Of a DNA stretch of 64,000 nt, positions 49,043 through 59,100 are shown piece after piece. The DNA comes from Candidatus Nitrotoga sp. LAW. Its GTDB lineage: Bacteria; Pseudomonadota; Gammaproteobacteria; Burkholderiales; Gallionellaceae. The notes under the pieces are model-generated. The model saw nothing but the letters and a program-made list of their open reading frames with translations. It was not told the origin of the DNA and did not search any database. The stretch's first letter is position 1. Each line of letters starts with the position of its first letter. The stretch spans positions 62,001 to 126,000 of the forward strand of contig QFXI01000028.1 of the NCBI GenBank assembly GCA_003402315.1. Reading direction: 5' to 3'. The position numbers and the translations under genes are program-made.

Positions 49043-49241
49043 TTATACACAAATCGCGCAGCTATCCATGATGAGGATAATTTTTATTATGGTATTAGAG
49101 CGTTAAATTTAACTAGTTGTTTTTATGTGTAAAAAATTCTGCCTATGAAATGAGCGGCTGGACAAAACTGTATATGGCATTAGTAGTTAGCCTAGTTATA
49201 TTGGAATTGTCCACATTGTTATCCACAGCTTATGTGGACAA
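49043..49241. promoter_or_regulatory. cluster of DnaA-box-like motifs between hemE and priA
   Basis: Two exact matches to the DnaA consensus TTATNCACA occur: TTATACACA (49043-49051) and TTATCCACA (49219-49227). Two near matches TTGTCCACA flank the second as an inverted repeat (49207-49215 forward, 49233-49241 reverse; arms TTGTCCACAT and ATGTGGACAA). A weaker one (TTTTACACA, reverse) lies at 49126-49134. The region is AT-rich. A small open frame across it (49117-49311, one hydrophobic segment) lacks a ribosome binding site and is doubtful. The cluster could be an origin, a DnaA-titration site, or a DnaA-controlled promoter for priA. Confidence 0.5.
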
Positions 49242-49311
49242 TAAAAAATACTCAATTAAGTCAGTTGGCTTAGCTCAGTATGATAGAAATGGCTGGAGCA
49301 AATTTTATTAA

Positions 49312-51489
49312 ATGACAATTGTTCGCGTCGCGCTAGATGTGCCATTGTCAACACTATTTGACTATTCATTAGGCAGCAGTATCGAGATCGTCCCGGGGAC
49401 GCGCGTATTGGTTCCATTTGGACGCAAAAAAATGGTAGGCGTAGTAATGGAATGCGCAATGGATTCTGTCCTTTCTCCAGAACGTATCAAGCCCATTTTG
49501 CAAGTGCTGGAGGATATCCCGCCACTGCCCGATGAGCTGCTTGTTTTGCTGCGCTTCTGCAGCGACTATTACCACTATCCCCTTGGTGTTACTGTACTGT
49601 CTGCCTTGCCGGCATGTTTGCGTACCAGCCAGTTGGTCACGCTCAAAGAAGTGATGCAATACAGACTAAGCGCTAGCGGCCATGCGCTCGACTTGAGTCT
49701 ACTGTCTAAGCGCAAGGTGGTGCAGCACCGCATCCTAACAGCCTTAAAGTTAAATGTATTAACTGCCGCGCAAGTGCGCGCGTTATCACCCAGCGCAGCA
49801 TCTGCACTTAAAGCGTTGTCGCAAGCGGGATGGATTGAGACGTGTGCGGTGCCTGCGGTTTCCAGTACATTTACATTCAATAATACCCATACGTTGACCT
49901 TGGAGCAGCAGCAAGCCGTGGATGCAATTACTAAAGCGTTATGCTTTAGCTGCTTCCTGCTACACGGTATTACCGGCAGCGGTAAGACCGAAATTTATGT
50001 GCATCTGATGAACCGGATATTGCAGCAGGGAGGGCAAGTGTTGTTGTTGGTGCCGGAAATCAATCTTACGCCTCAGCTGGAAAATTATTTTCGCAGCCGC
50101 TTGCCGGATGTTGAGCTGATCAGTTTGCACAGTGGCTTAAGTGACGGTGAACGTATGCAGAACTGGCTGCGTGCGCAGTCCGGCCAGGCGCGTATCATAC
50201 TGGGTACGCGTCTGGCAGTGTTCACGCCACTGCCACAATTGGCACTGTTGATTGTGGATGAGGAACATGACACTTCGTTCAAGCAGCAGGAAGGCTTACG
50301 TTACTCGGCGCGAGATGTGGCAATCTTTCGTGCTAGCCAGCGTGGCATACCGATTGTATTAGGATCCGCTACTCCTTCTCTTGAAAGCTATTACAACGCG
50401 CAAAGCGGGCGCTATCAAATGTTACGCCTGACCCAGCGTGCGGCGGCACAGGCGCGGTTGCCGACGGTAAGCTGTATAAACACCAGTAATATAGTTATGC
50501 AACACGGTCTCAGTGAGCCGCTTCTCAAAGCCCTGTCCGAGCGGTTACAGCGCGGGGAACAGAGCCTGATATTCATTAATCGGCGCGGTTATGCACCCGT
50601 GTTGATGTGTGGCGCGTGCGGCTGGCTGTCCGGCTGTTCAAATTGTGCGGGCAAGTTGGTGCTGCATCTTAAAGATCGCCGCCTGCGTTGTCACCATTGT
50701 GGCCACCAGGAGCGTGTGCCGCACGCCTGTCCATCGTGCGGCAACGCCGACTTGCAACCAGTTGGTATCGGTACGCAACGGGTGGAGAGTGCGTTGCAGG
50801 AGCACTTCCCCAAGGCGCGCATCCTGCGCGTGGACCGTGACAGCACGCGTAATAAAGGAACATGGCAAGCTATGCGTCAGCAAATTCAGGAAGGCGCGGT
50901 GGATATTCTGGTGGGTACGCAAATTTTGGCGAAGGGACATGACTTCCCTAATCTAACGCTGGTGGGTGTACTTAACCCGGACGGTGCGTTATACAGTAGT
51001 GATTTTCGGGCATCGGAAAAATTGTTTGCCCAACTTGTTCAAGTAGCGGGGCGCGCAGGCCGTGCCGACAAGCTGGGCGAAGTGCTAATCCAGACCGCAT
51101 TTCCTGATCATCCATTGTTCCGCGCGTTACGGGAACATGATTACGATACGTGGGCAAAAACACTGCTCGCGGAACGCCAATCCGCCGGTTTCCCACCATT
51201 CATGTATCAGGTGATGCTGCGTGCTGAAGCTAAGAATGAGACCCACATGTATACTTTCCTGCAACGAGCGCGCGATGCTGCAATTGAACTCGCCATGCCA
51301 GTTGACATTTACGGTGTGGTTCCAGCGGCCATGCCGCGTCGTGCTAACCATTTTTTAGCGCAATTGCTGGTGCAAAGTGAAGCGCGAAAACCCTTGCAGC
51401 AATTCTTGCGCGAGTGGCGGCCCTTGCTGGATGCGCTACCTGCACAAAAACTGCGCTGGTCGCTAGACATTGATCCGATTGATTTCTAG
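49312..51489 (+). CDS. priA: primosomal replication protein PriA (helicase)
   Basis: Superfamily 2 helicase that reloads the replisome at stalled forks. The N-terminal DNA-binding domain is followed by Walker A GITGSGKTEIYVHL, DEEH in IVDEEHDTSFKQQEGLRYSARD and GSATPSLESYY. Zinc-binding cysteines follow (MCGACGWLSGCSNC, RCHHCGHQERVPHACPSCG). Then come the helicase C motifs VGTQILAKGHDFPNLTLVG and QVAGRAGRADKLGEV. 725 residues, normal length. The start directly follows a TAA. Confidence 0.96.
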   Translation: MTIVRVALDVPLSTLFDYSLGSSIEIVPGTRVLVPFGRKKMVGVVMECAMDSVLSPERIKPILQVLEDIPPLPDELLVLLRFCSDYYHYPLGVTVLSALPACLRTSQLVTLKEVMQYRLSASGHALDLSLLSKRKVVQHRILTALKLNVLTAAQVRALSPSAASALKALSQAGWIETCAVPAVSSTFTFNNTHTLTLEQQQAVDAITKALCFSCFLLHGITGSGKTEIYVHLMNRILQQGGQVLLLVPEINLTPQLENYFRSRLPDVELISLHSGLSDGERMQNWLRAQSGQARIILGTRLAVFTPLPQLALLIVDEEHDTSFKQQEGLRYSARDVAIFRASQRGIPIVLGSATPSLESYYNAQSGRYQMLRLTQRAAAQARLPTVSCINTSNIVMQHGLSEPLLKALSERLQRGEQSLIFINRRGYAPVLMCGACGWLSGCSNCAGKLVLHLKDRRLRCHHCGHQERVPHACPSCGNADLQPVGIGTQRVESALQEHFPKARILRVDRDSTRNKGTWQAMRQQIQEGAVDILVGTQILAKGHDFPNLTLVGVLNPDGALYSSDFRASEKLFAQLVQVAGRAGRADKLGEVLIQTAFPDHPLFRALREHDYDTWAKTLLAERQSAGFPPFMYQVMLRAEAKNETHMYTFLQRARDAAIELAMPVDIYGVVPAAMPRRANHFLAQLLVQSEARKPLQQFLREWRPLLDALPAQKLRWSLDIDPIDF

Positions 51490-51535
51490 ATCATTAGATT
51501 AATTGTGAAATAAGGCATTTCAAGGAAATTTTTTT

Positions 51536-52933
51536 ATGCTTCCAATTTTGATAAATTTACTACGTAACATAGTCGGCACCGACTACGTGCTGAGTGGCGA
51601 AACCGCAGCACCTTATTGTACCGACTGGCGTGGGCGCTACAGCGGCCAGGCGTTGGCTGTGGTGCTGCCTGGCGATACGCAACAAGTTGCTGCGGTAGTC
51701 GCGCTGTGTACCGAACACCGCATCGCCATCGTTCCGCAAGGCGGCAACACCAGTTTAAGCGGGGGGTCAGTACCGTTACCGCAAGGCCAACAGATCGTGA
51801 TTAACCTATCACGCATGAATAAAATTCATGCGCTAGACACCACTAACTATACATTAACCGTGGAGGCAGGCTGCACCTTGTCCATGGTACGAGAGGCGGC
51901 AGAGCAGGCTAACCGCCTGTTCCCTCTTGGCCTCAGCGCCATCGCAACGCAATGTGAAATCGGCGGCAATATTTCCACTAATGCCGGTGGTATCGGCGTG
52001 CTGCGCTATGGCAACATGCGCGATCTCGTGCTTGGGCTAGAAGTTGTCTTGCCAGATGGTCGCATCTGGGATGGATTACGCAGTTTGCGCAAGGACAACA
52101 CCGGCTATGATTTGAAGCACTTATTCATCGGCGCAGAAGGCACGCTGGGCATCATTACGACCGCTGTGCTGAAGTTGTTTCCACGTCCGCAATCGGTCGT
52201 AACCGCGTGTGTGGCAGTGCGCGATCCGGCAGTGGCGGTAGAGCTGCTTGCCCATTTGCGTGCTAATTGCGGCGACAAAATAAGTGCCTTCGAGATTATT
52301 TCGAGATCTTGCCTGGATCTCGTTTTAGAGCATATCCCCGATACGGTTGAGCCATTTGCTACGCGTTATGAATGGATCGTGCTGATCGAACTGTCGGAGG
52401 TGCTGCAAACGCCCTTAGACGCACCTTTGCTCAATGCGCTGCAAGCGTTCGATGCGGGCATCCTCGAGTTTGCCGTAAATTCGAAAGATAACGCCGTAAG
52501 CTGGTGGAATTTGCGCAAAAATATCAGCGAAGCGCAGAAACGCGAGGGCATTAGCATCAAACATGATGTCGCCGTGCCGATCAGCCACGTGGCAGAATTT
52601 ATCGCCCAAACGAATGCTGCCCTGCGTACCGTATTCAATGGTCTGCGCATTGTTGCTTTCGGCCATATCGGCGATGGCAACATCCATTACAACATCTCAA
52701 TGCTGGATTCTGCGCAAAATCCGGCATTCATTGCGCAAAGCCAACAGGTCAACAGCATCGTGTACGACATCGTGCATGGATTAAACGGCAGTATCAGCGC
52801 CGAGCATGGGCTGGGGCAACTCAAGCGTAGCGAGATACGTCATTACAAAAGTGCGCTGGAATTGGAGTTGATGCACAGCATCAAGCACGTGCTCGACCCA
52901 AATAGTTTAATGAATCCTGGGAAGCTAATGTAG
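51536..52933 (+). CDS. FAD-linked oxidase (D-2-hydroxyacid dehydrogenase / GlcD-like)
   Basis: 465-residue flavoprotein of the vanillyl-alcohol-oxidase fold. FAD-binding features are VPQGGNTSLSGGSVP and GGNISTNAGGIGVLRYGNMRD. The C-terminal FAD-oxidase domain contains FGHIGDGNIHYNIS (metal or substrate histidines) and SAEHGLGQLKRSEI. Relatives oxidise D-lactate, glycolate or D-2-hydroxyglutarate. The substrate cannot be told apart here, and no glcE/glcF partner is adjacent. It stands alone 46 bases after priA. Confidence 0.9.
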   Translation: MLPILINLLRNIVGTDYVLSGETAAPYCTDWRGRYSGQALAVVLPGDTQQVAAVVALCTEHRIAIVPQGGNTSLSGGSVPLPQGQQIVINLSRMNKIHALDTTNYTLTVEAGCTLSMVREAAEQANRLFPLGLSAIATQCEIGGNISTNAGGIGVLRYGNMRDLVLGLEVVLPDGRIWDGLRSLRKDNTGYDLKHLFIGAEGTLGIITTAVLKLFPRPQSVVTACVAVRDPAVAVELLAHLRANCGDKISAFEIISRSCLDLVLEHIPDTVEPFATRYEWIVLIELSEVLQTPLDAPLLNALQAFDAGILEFAVNSKDNAVSWWNLRKNISEAQKREGISIKHDVAVPISHVAEFIAQTNAALRTVFNGLRIVAFGHIGDGNIHYNISMLDSAQNPAFIAQSQQVNSIVYDIVHGLNGSISAEHGLGQLKRSEIRHYKSALELELMHSIKHVLDPNSLMNPGKLM

Positions 52934-53094
52934 CGGGTGCTCTTTGAGACTTCCCACCAGTGAAAAAACATTGGTATAGCGTGGTTTGATGAAGCTGATC
53001 GTTCGCTCCCTGAGCACGTCGCTTATAAAGCACTCGGGTTAATATCGTAGCCGTCCCACTTGGATGACTACGATAGCAATCTCCCATGCCAGTT

Positions 53095-53406
53095 TTACTT
53101 AAGCCGCATGTCATTTATGATTGATTTTACGCCTTTAACGTTACGAGCAACCTCTTCCGCCCTATTAATATCGGACTGGGAACTCACAAAGCCGCTTAAT
53201 TGGACGACCCCCTTGTAGGTTTCGACATTTATTTCGGTAGCTTTCAGCGTAGGTTCATTAAAAACCGCTGCTTTAACCTTCGTTGTAATTACGCTATCAT
53301 CTAAATATTCACCTGTCCCTTCTGACTTCGTAGTAGATGCGCAACCTAAAATTGACATGAATACGATAGCAGTGAAAGTAATAAACAAATGCCTTAATTG
53401 CTTCAT
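53095..53406 (-). CDS. BON-domain lipoprotein
   Basis: 103-residue protein with a signal peptide and lipobox (FMSILGCAS, Cys22 after processing) and one BON domain (DDSVITTKVKAAVFNE to GVKSIINDMRLK). BON domains bind membranes, as in OsmY; such proteins are often induced by envelope or osmotic stress. Single gene, convergent with the preceding oxidase. Its upstream gap (53407-53698) is shared with a divergent Crp/Fnr regulator, which could control it. Confidence 0.88.
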   Translation of the reverse strand: MKQLRHLFITFTAIVFMSILGCASTTKSEGTGEYLDDSVITTKVKAAVFNEPTLKATEINVETYKGVVQLSGFVSSQSDINRAEEVARNVKGVKSIINDMRLK

Positions 53407-53698
53407 GATGAATTCTCCTGATTATTTAAAGAAGTCGTCTGAGTAACCCCTTCTTTCGGTTGTAGGTGTTCCAAGCTGCTCGCGCAGATTTCCACCATGC
53501 CATAGGAAAGCTGGTGGAGTGTTACTGTAGCATGTTTGAAATGGGTCTAACCATATGTATAGACTACTATCCAAGTGTATACACAGTCTGTGCGGTATCG
53601 TACATAACTTAAGCCAATAACTCTAACTATGAATTTCGCCTAATTATTTAATTAACGGAATATGCCTATAAAATTTCAAATATTTTAATGAGTGGCTC

Positions 53699-54457
53699 AT
53701 GTTTACTACCCCGTCACAGACAATAAATAGAAATCATCTCCTTACAGCGTTACAAGTAGATGAATTGGAACGTTTGAGACCACATCTGGAGTTGGTTCAG
53801 ATGCCGCTCGGCAGCGTTCTTTATGAATCCGGTGATCGGTTACAACATGCCTGGTTCCCCACAACTGCCATCGTGTCTCTGCAATACATCATGGAAAATG
53901 GCGCTTCAACAGAAATTGCAGGGGTAGGCAATGAAGGCGTATTGGGTATTTCACTTTTTATGGGCAGTACAACCACATCTAGTCGGGCAATTGTGCAGAC
54001 TGGTGGCTGCGGTTACCGTATAAAAGCTGGAGCGATGCTACAAGAATTCAATCGCGCTGAATCGCTGCAGCGGTTGTCACTACTTTATATTCAAGCATTA
54101 ATTACACAGATGACACTGACTGCAGCGTGCTATAGACACCATTCGATCGAACAGCAGCTTTGCCGTTGGTTGTTATTAACCGCCGATTGGCTGACTTCTA
54201 ATGAGTTGACCATGACGCAGGAGTTAATTGCCAGCATGCTTGGTGTTCGCCGCGAAGGCATTACGGAAGCTGCCGGAAATTTGAAAGATGCTGGTTTTAT
54301 TAATTATCGTCGTGGGCACATTACAGTACTCGATCGGTCTGGACTGGAAACCCTCTCTTGCGAGTGTTATCAGGTGGTCAAGAAAGAATATGATTCCTTG
54401 CTTTCAACTTACGCAAGCACCAGACACTCACATTCTCAAGCGTACAGAAAAAAATAA
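53699..54457 (+). CDS. Crp/Fnr family transcriptional regulator
   Basis: 252-residue regulator. A cyclic-nucleotide-binding-like N-terminal domain (MPLGSVLYESGDRLQHAWFPTTAIVSL, residues about 36-62) is joined to a C-terminal winged helix (LTMTQELIASMLGVRREGITEAAGNLKDAG). It lacks the N-terminal cysteines of oxygen-sensing Fnr. The combination with FPTTAIVSL and GNEGVLGI matches a large group of uncharacterised proteobacterial Crp-like regulators. Divergent from the BON lipoprotein. The ligand is unknown. Confidence 0.87.
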   Translation: MFTTPSQTINRNHLLTALQVDELERLRPHLELVQMPLGSVLYESGDRLQHAWFPTTAIVSLQYIMENGASTEIAGVGNEGVLGISLFMGSTTTSSRAIVQTGGCGYRIKAGAMLQEFNRAESLQRLSLLYIQALITQMTLTAACYRHHSIEQQLCRWLLLTADWLTSNELTMTQELIASMLGVRREGITEAAGNLKDAGFINYRRGHITVLDRSGLETLSCECYQVVKKEYDSLLSTYASTRHSHSQAYRKK

Positions 54458-55140
54458 AATCCACTTCGTTATTTAATTCACCAGAATTCCAGTTATTGAA
54501 CCTCCAAAATATGCAAAGTACGGTTCGACAGATTGCCAGTGCCTATCGTCCTCCTCACATGTCCAAAACGTGCTGACCAGCTAGCACAACGCACCCTAAA
54601 CAGTTTGCCTCTGCCAAAGCATAGGCGTTTCGCTCAGTGCTACATTTGCAATGTCTTACGGTCATGGTAAAAATATCGAATCACATGTTGAAGAGATAAA
54701 GCTCTATGTGCGTAAACGCACAGAAAATAGACGCTACAAATGATATTTTTCCTATTAAAAGCATTATTCATTAATTTGTATGTAGTAAGAAGGTCAGTCC
54801 GCAATGAAAAGTACGGGTATGGATCTGTATGCTACCAAAGTGGCGCGGACAAAATATCGGATTTTGATATGCATATATTCATCAGTGATTGCGTGTAATT
54901 GGCAGGGAGCATTTCTATAAATTTCGCTCAGTCATGTTAAAATGTTCGGCTGTTTTTTCCAACTTACTGCTAATTTAAACAATATGAGATGCCTTAAAGC
55001 ATTTTAGTTAGCAGCCGTTACAAATCATGCTGAATAAAATTGAACCATGCATGCCATAACGGCGTACACCTCAAAACGAGATTGGGAATGCGGAGAAATT
55101 TGTATTGGCAATTGTTATTCAGTTTTAAAGGTGTTTTTAA
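54458..55140. other. intergenic region crp-like / REC-PAS, with palindrome
   Basis: 683 bases without a supported gene. The clearest feature is a 16-base palindrome TGTGCGTAAACGCACA (54707-54722, arms TGTGCGT and ACGCACA), which resembles a regulator site of the Crp/Fnr type in symmetry. No RNA gene or insertion-sequence remnant is recognisable. Confidence 0.4.
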
Positions 55141-55977
55141 ATGATGCTTAGTAGGCCTGATATTCTTAACGCCAACCTCCTTATCGTTGATGATCAAGAG
55201 GTTAATATACGCCTGCTTGAGGTAATGCTACGTGGCGCTGGCTACACGCGCATTGCCTCGACGCAGAATCCTTATGAAGTCTGCGAGTTGTATCGCAAAA
55301 ACCATTATGACCTGATTCTGCTTGATTTGCAGATGCCCGGCATGAATGGCTTTCAGGTGCTGGAAGGCTTGAAAAAAATTGAAACAGACGGCTACCTTCC
55401 GGTACTCGTTATTACTGCCCAACCGGATCACAAACTGCGCGCGTTACAAGCCGGTGCTAAAGATTTTATCAGTAAGCCTTTTGATCTGACCGAAGTACAA
55501 ACACGCATCCAGAATATGTTGGAAGTGCGCCTTTTATATAAACAAATTGAAAATCACAACAAGGTGTTGGAGCAGACGGTGGAAGCGCGAACCGCAGAGC
55601 TGCGGGAAAGCGAAGCTCGTTTTCGCCGTCTGACCGAGCTATCATCTGACTGGTATTGGGAGCAGGACGAGACTGGGCATTTTACAAAAGTTTACGGTCT
55701 GGTTCTTGAGATGCTCGGAATTAAGGTCGACGACTTATTGAGTGAATCCAGTGAAACTCAAGTAGCACATTGGAATAAAGATGAGCAAGCGATGCTAGTA
55801 GAATATATAGCAGCCAGACGGCCATTCCTGGATTTCGTCTACAGGCGGCATAATCCAGATGGTTCGCAGCAATATTTTATGATTAGCGGAGAACCGATGT
55901 TCGATTCATCCGGTCGCTTTACAGGTTACCGTGGGGTGGGCAAGGACGTTACTGGAAGCATACGCGCCGCCTCATAA
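55141..55977 (+). CDS. response regulator with REC and PAS domains
   Basis: 278-residue signalling protein. The receiver domain has the acidic pair in LLIVDDQEV (Asp17, Asp18), the phosphorylation site Asp62 in LILLDLQMPGMNG and the lysine in FISKPFD. A coiled-coil linker (LYKQIENHNKVLEQTVEARTAELRESEARF) leads to one PAS/PAC domain (DWYWEQDETGHFTKVYG to FTGYRGVGKDVT). No GGDEF, EAL, kinase or DNA-binding domain follows, so the output is unclear. Relatives often continue into GGDEF. A tandem ATG at the start leaves either codon possible. A hairpin follows the stop. Confidence 0.88.
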   Translation: MMLSRPDILNANLLIVDDQEVNIRLLEVMLRGAGYTRIASTQNPYEVCELYRKNHYDLILLDLQMPGMNGFQVLEGLKKIETDGYLPVLVITAQPDHKLRALQAGAKDFISKPFDLTEVQTRIQNMLEVRLLYKQIENHNKVLEQTVEARTAELRESEARFRRLTELSSDWYWEQDETGHFTKVYGLVLEMLGIKVDDLLSESSETQVAHWNKDEQAMLVEYIAARRPFLDFVYRRHNPDGSQQYFMISGEPMFDSSGRFTGYRGVGKDVTGSIRAAS

Positions 55978-55985
55978 TAATTAGA

Positions 55986-56018
55986 CATTAGCCGTCATGG
56001 TGGCGAATGCGGCTAATG
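55986..56018 (+). terminator. hairpin after the REC-PAS gene
   Basis: CATTAGCCG (55986-55994) and CGGCTAATG (56010-56018) make a perfect 9-base stem with a 15-base loop, 8 bases after the stop. No strong T run follows, so termination is likely but not certain. Confidence 0.55.
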
Positions 56019-56152
56019 GGTGTTCATCTTTAACCTTGGCAACTATTTTTCTTCGGCACGTTTTCCTGAGCTATATCAACGGGTAGAAAACTTTTAATTT
56101 CTCACTCTGGTGACGATGGTAAAATTTTAGCTGTAACTGTCATTTCGCCACC

Positions 56153-59100
56153 ATGCCCCAACCCTCTTTCATCCATCTGCGTCTGCACAGCGAATACTCC
56201 ATTGTCGATGGCATTGTGCGCATTCCTGAGGCGATTGCCGCCGCCAAGCAGGATGTCATGCCCGCGTTGGCGCTTACCGACCTCAATAATGTATTCGGTT
56301 TGATCAAATTCTATCAGGCAGCGCGCGCAGCTGGGATCAAGCCTATCATCGGCTGTGATGTGTTCATCAGTAATCCAGCCGAACGCGACAAGCCTTCGCG
56401 TCTGTTATTGTTATGCCAGTCCAATGTTGGCTACTTGCGCTTGTGTGATTTGGTGACACGCGCTTATCTGGAAAGGCAAAATAGTGGTCGCATCGAGATA
56501 CACAAACAATGGTTGCGCGACGGTACAGATGGGCTGCTCGCATTATCTGGTGCGCATCTTGGTGAGATCGGCACGGCGCTGCTGAATGGTAATCAGGCAA
56601 CGGCACGTCAGTTGGCGTTAGAGTGGGCGGAGCTGTTCCCTAGTCGATATTATCTGGAAGTGCAGCGCACCGGCATGGCACGCGAAGAACTGCACGTGAG
56701 TGAAACGGTCAAACTGGCCGTAGAACTGGCGTTACCGGTAGTGGCGACACATCCAATTCAGTTTCTAAGTCGTGAAGCTTACAAAGCGCACGAGGCGCGC
56801 GTGTGCATCGCCGAAGGCTATGTGCTGAATGACAAAAGGCGCGTGCGCCAATTTACACCGCAGCAGTATTTCAAAACTCAGGCCGAGATGATGGCACTGT
56901 TCGCCGATTTTCCTGAAGCGTTGCAAAACAGCGTGGAGATCGCCAAGCGATGTAATTTGACCTTGCAACTGGGTAAACCCTATTTGCCGGATTTCCCCAC
57001 CCCTAATGGCGAAAGTCTGGATGATTTTCTGCGTACTGAATCTGAACTCGGTTTGCATCAGCGCATGCTGCAGTTGTATCCAGATGAAACTATGCGCGCC
57101 GCGAAGATGGAGGAATATACCTCACGCTTGGTATTCGAAATCGAGACCATTATAAAAATGGGGTTCTCCGGTTACTTTTTAATCGTGGCAGATTTCATCC
57201 GCTGGGCCAAGCTCAATGACGTGCCAGTTGGCCCTGGCCGCGGCTCTGGCGCAGGCTCACTAGTGGCTTATAGTCTAAGCATCACCGACCTTGACCCGTT
57301 ACGCTATGCCCTGTTATTTGAGCGCTTCCTGAATCCAGAACGCATATCCATGCCCGACTTCGATATAGATTTCTGCCAGGATGGGCGCGAGCGCGTTATC
57401 GAGTATGTGAAACAAAAATACGGCGCGGCGAGTGTGTCTCAGATTGCCACCTTTGGCACCATGGCGTCCAAAGCGGTTATCCGCGATGTCGGGCGCGTGC
57501 TGGATTTTCCTTACGGGCTGTGCGATCGCCTGTCCAAGCTCGTTCCGCTGGAAGGCGTCAAACCGGTATCACTTAAAAAAGCACGTGAGCTGGAGCCGGA
57601 ATTTAATGCGATCATCAGCAGCGAAGAAGGCGTGGAAGAGCTGCTTGAACTAGGTACACGGCTGGAAGATTTAACGCGCAATGTCGGCATGCACGCAGGC
57701 GGGGTACTGATCGCACCGGGCAAGCTAACCGACTTTTGTCCGCTATATTACGCCGAGGGCAGCGACAAGGGCATCAGTCAATTTGACAAAGACGATGTAG
57801 AAAAAATCGGTTTGGTGAAATTTGACTTTTTGGGGTTGCGTACGCTCACCATCATTGATTGGGCGGTGAAATATGTAAACAAGATGCCAACAGGCAACGG
57901 TTTCTCCATTGAAAATCTTCCATTGGAGGACAAACCAACTTACGCCTTGCTCAAGGCAGCCAACACCACGGCGATATTTCAGCTTGAATCTCCCGGCATG
58001 AAAAAGCTGATTATCAAGCTGCAACCGGATACCTTTGAAGACATCGTGGCGCTGGTTGCGTTATATCGCCCAGGTCCGCTCGAATCAGGCATGGTAGAGG
58101 ACTTCATCAACCGCAAACATGGCCGTTCCAAGGCTGATTATTTTCATCCCGAACTGGAAATTTCGCTCAAGCCAACTTACGGTGTAATTGTGTACCAAGA
58201 GCAAGTGATGCAGATCGCGCAGATCATCGGTGGTTATTCGCTGGGAGCGGCGGACTTGTTGCGCCGAGCAATGGGTAAAAAAAATGCTGAGGAGATGGCG
58301 TTGCAACGCAGTATCTTCGTGGACGGCGCTGTAGCGCGTGCTGTCAACAAGCAACTAGCAGAGCAACTGTTCGACTTAATGGAAAAATTCGCTGGGTACG
58401 GCTTCAATAAATCGCATTCTGCTGCCTATGCGTTGGTGTCCTATCAGACGGCCTATCTAAAGGCGCATTACCCGGCGGCATTCATGGCCGCCACATTGTC
58501 ATCGGACATGGATAATACCGACAAAGTCCATATTTTCTATCTTGATAGCCTGGCACAAGGAATATGCATTTTGCCGCCGGATATTAACTCATCTGTAAAC
58601 CGCTTTATGCCGGTGGACGAAAAAACGATTGCATATGGATTAGAAGCCATTAAGGGAACAGGTAAAGCTGCGATAGATAGCATTGAAGATGCCCGTAAAC
58701 TCGGTGGGCCATTCCGCGACCTGTTCGACTTTTGCCATCGCGTAGATAAGCGCGTAGTGAACCGTCGCGCGACTGAAGCGCTAATTCGCAGTGGCGCCTT
58801 TGATACAATTTCGGATCATCGCCATCAGTTGCTGGCGTCACTCGAGGTCGCGCTGTGCAGCGCGGAGCAGAAAGCACAGTCCATCAATCAAAATAGCCTA
58901 TTCGAAGACGATGCAAGTGTGACGATGTCGGTGCAAGTGAAGAATGTCCCGCGCTGGACGTTGCGCGAGCAATTGCAACACGAAAAAACTAGCTTGGGCT
59001 TTTATCTCAGCGGCCACCCCTATCAAGAATATGCCAGCGAATTGGAAAATTTCGTCAAGACACGCCTGGCCGATATCACGTCGCAAGCGCTGCCCCAAAA

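Noticed and set aside
49117-49311. 64-residue open frame with a hydrophobic segment just before priA
   Set aside because: No convincing ribosome binding site, no family recognised, and it runs across the DnaA-box palindrome, which explains the base pattern better.
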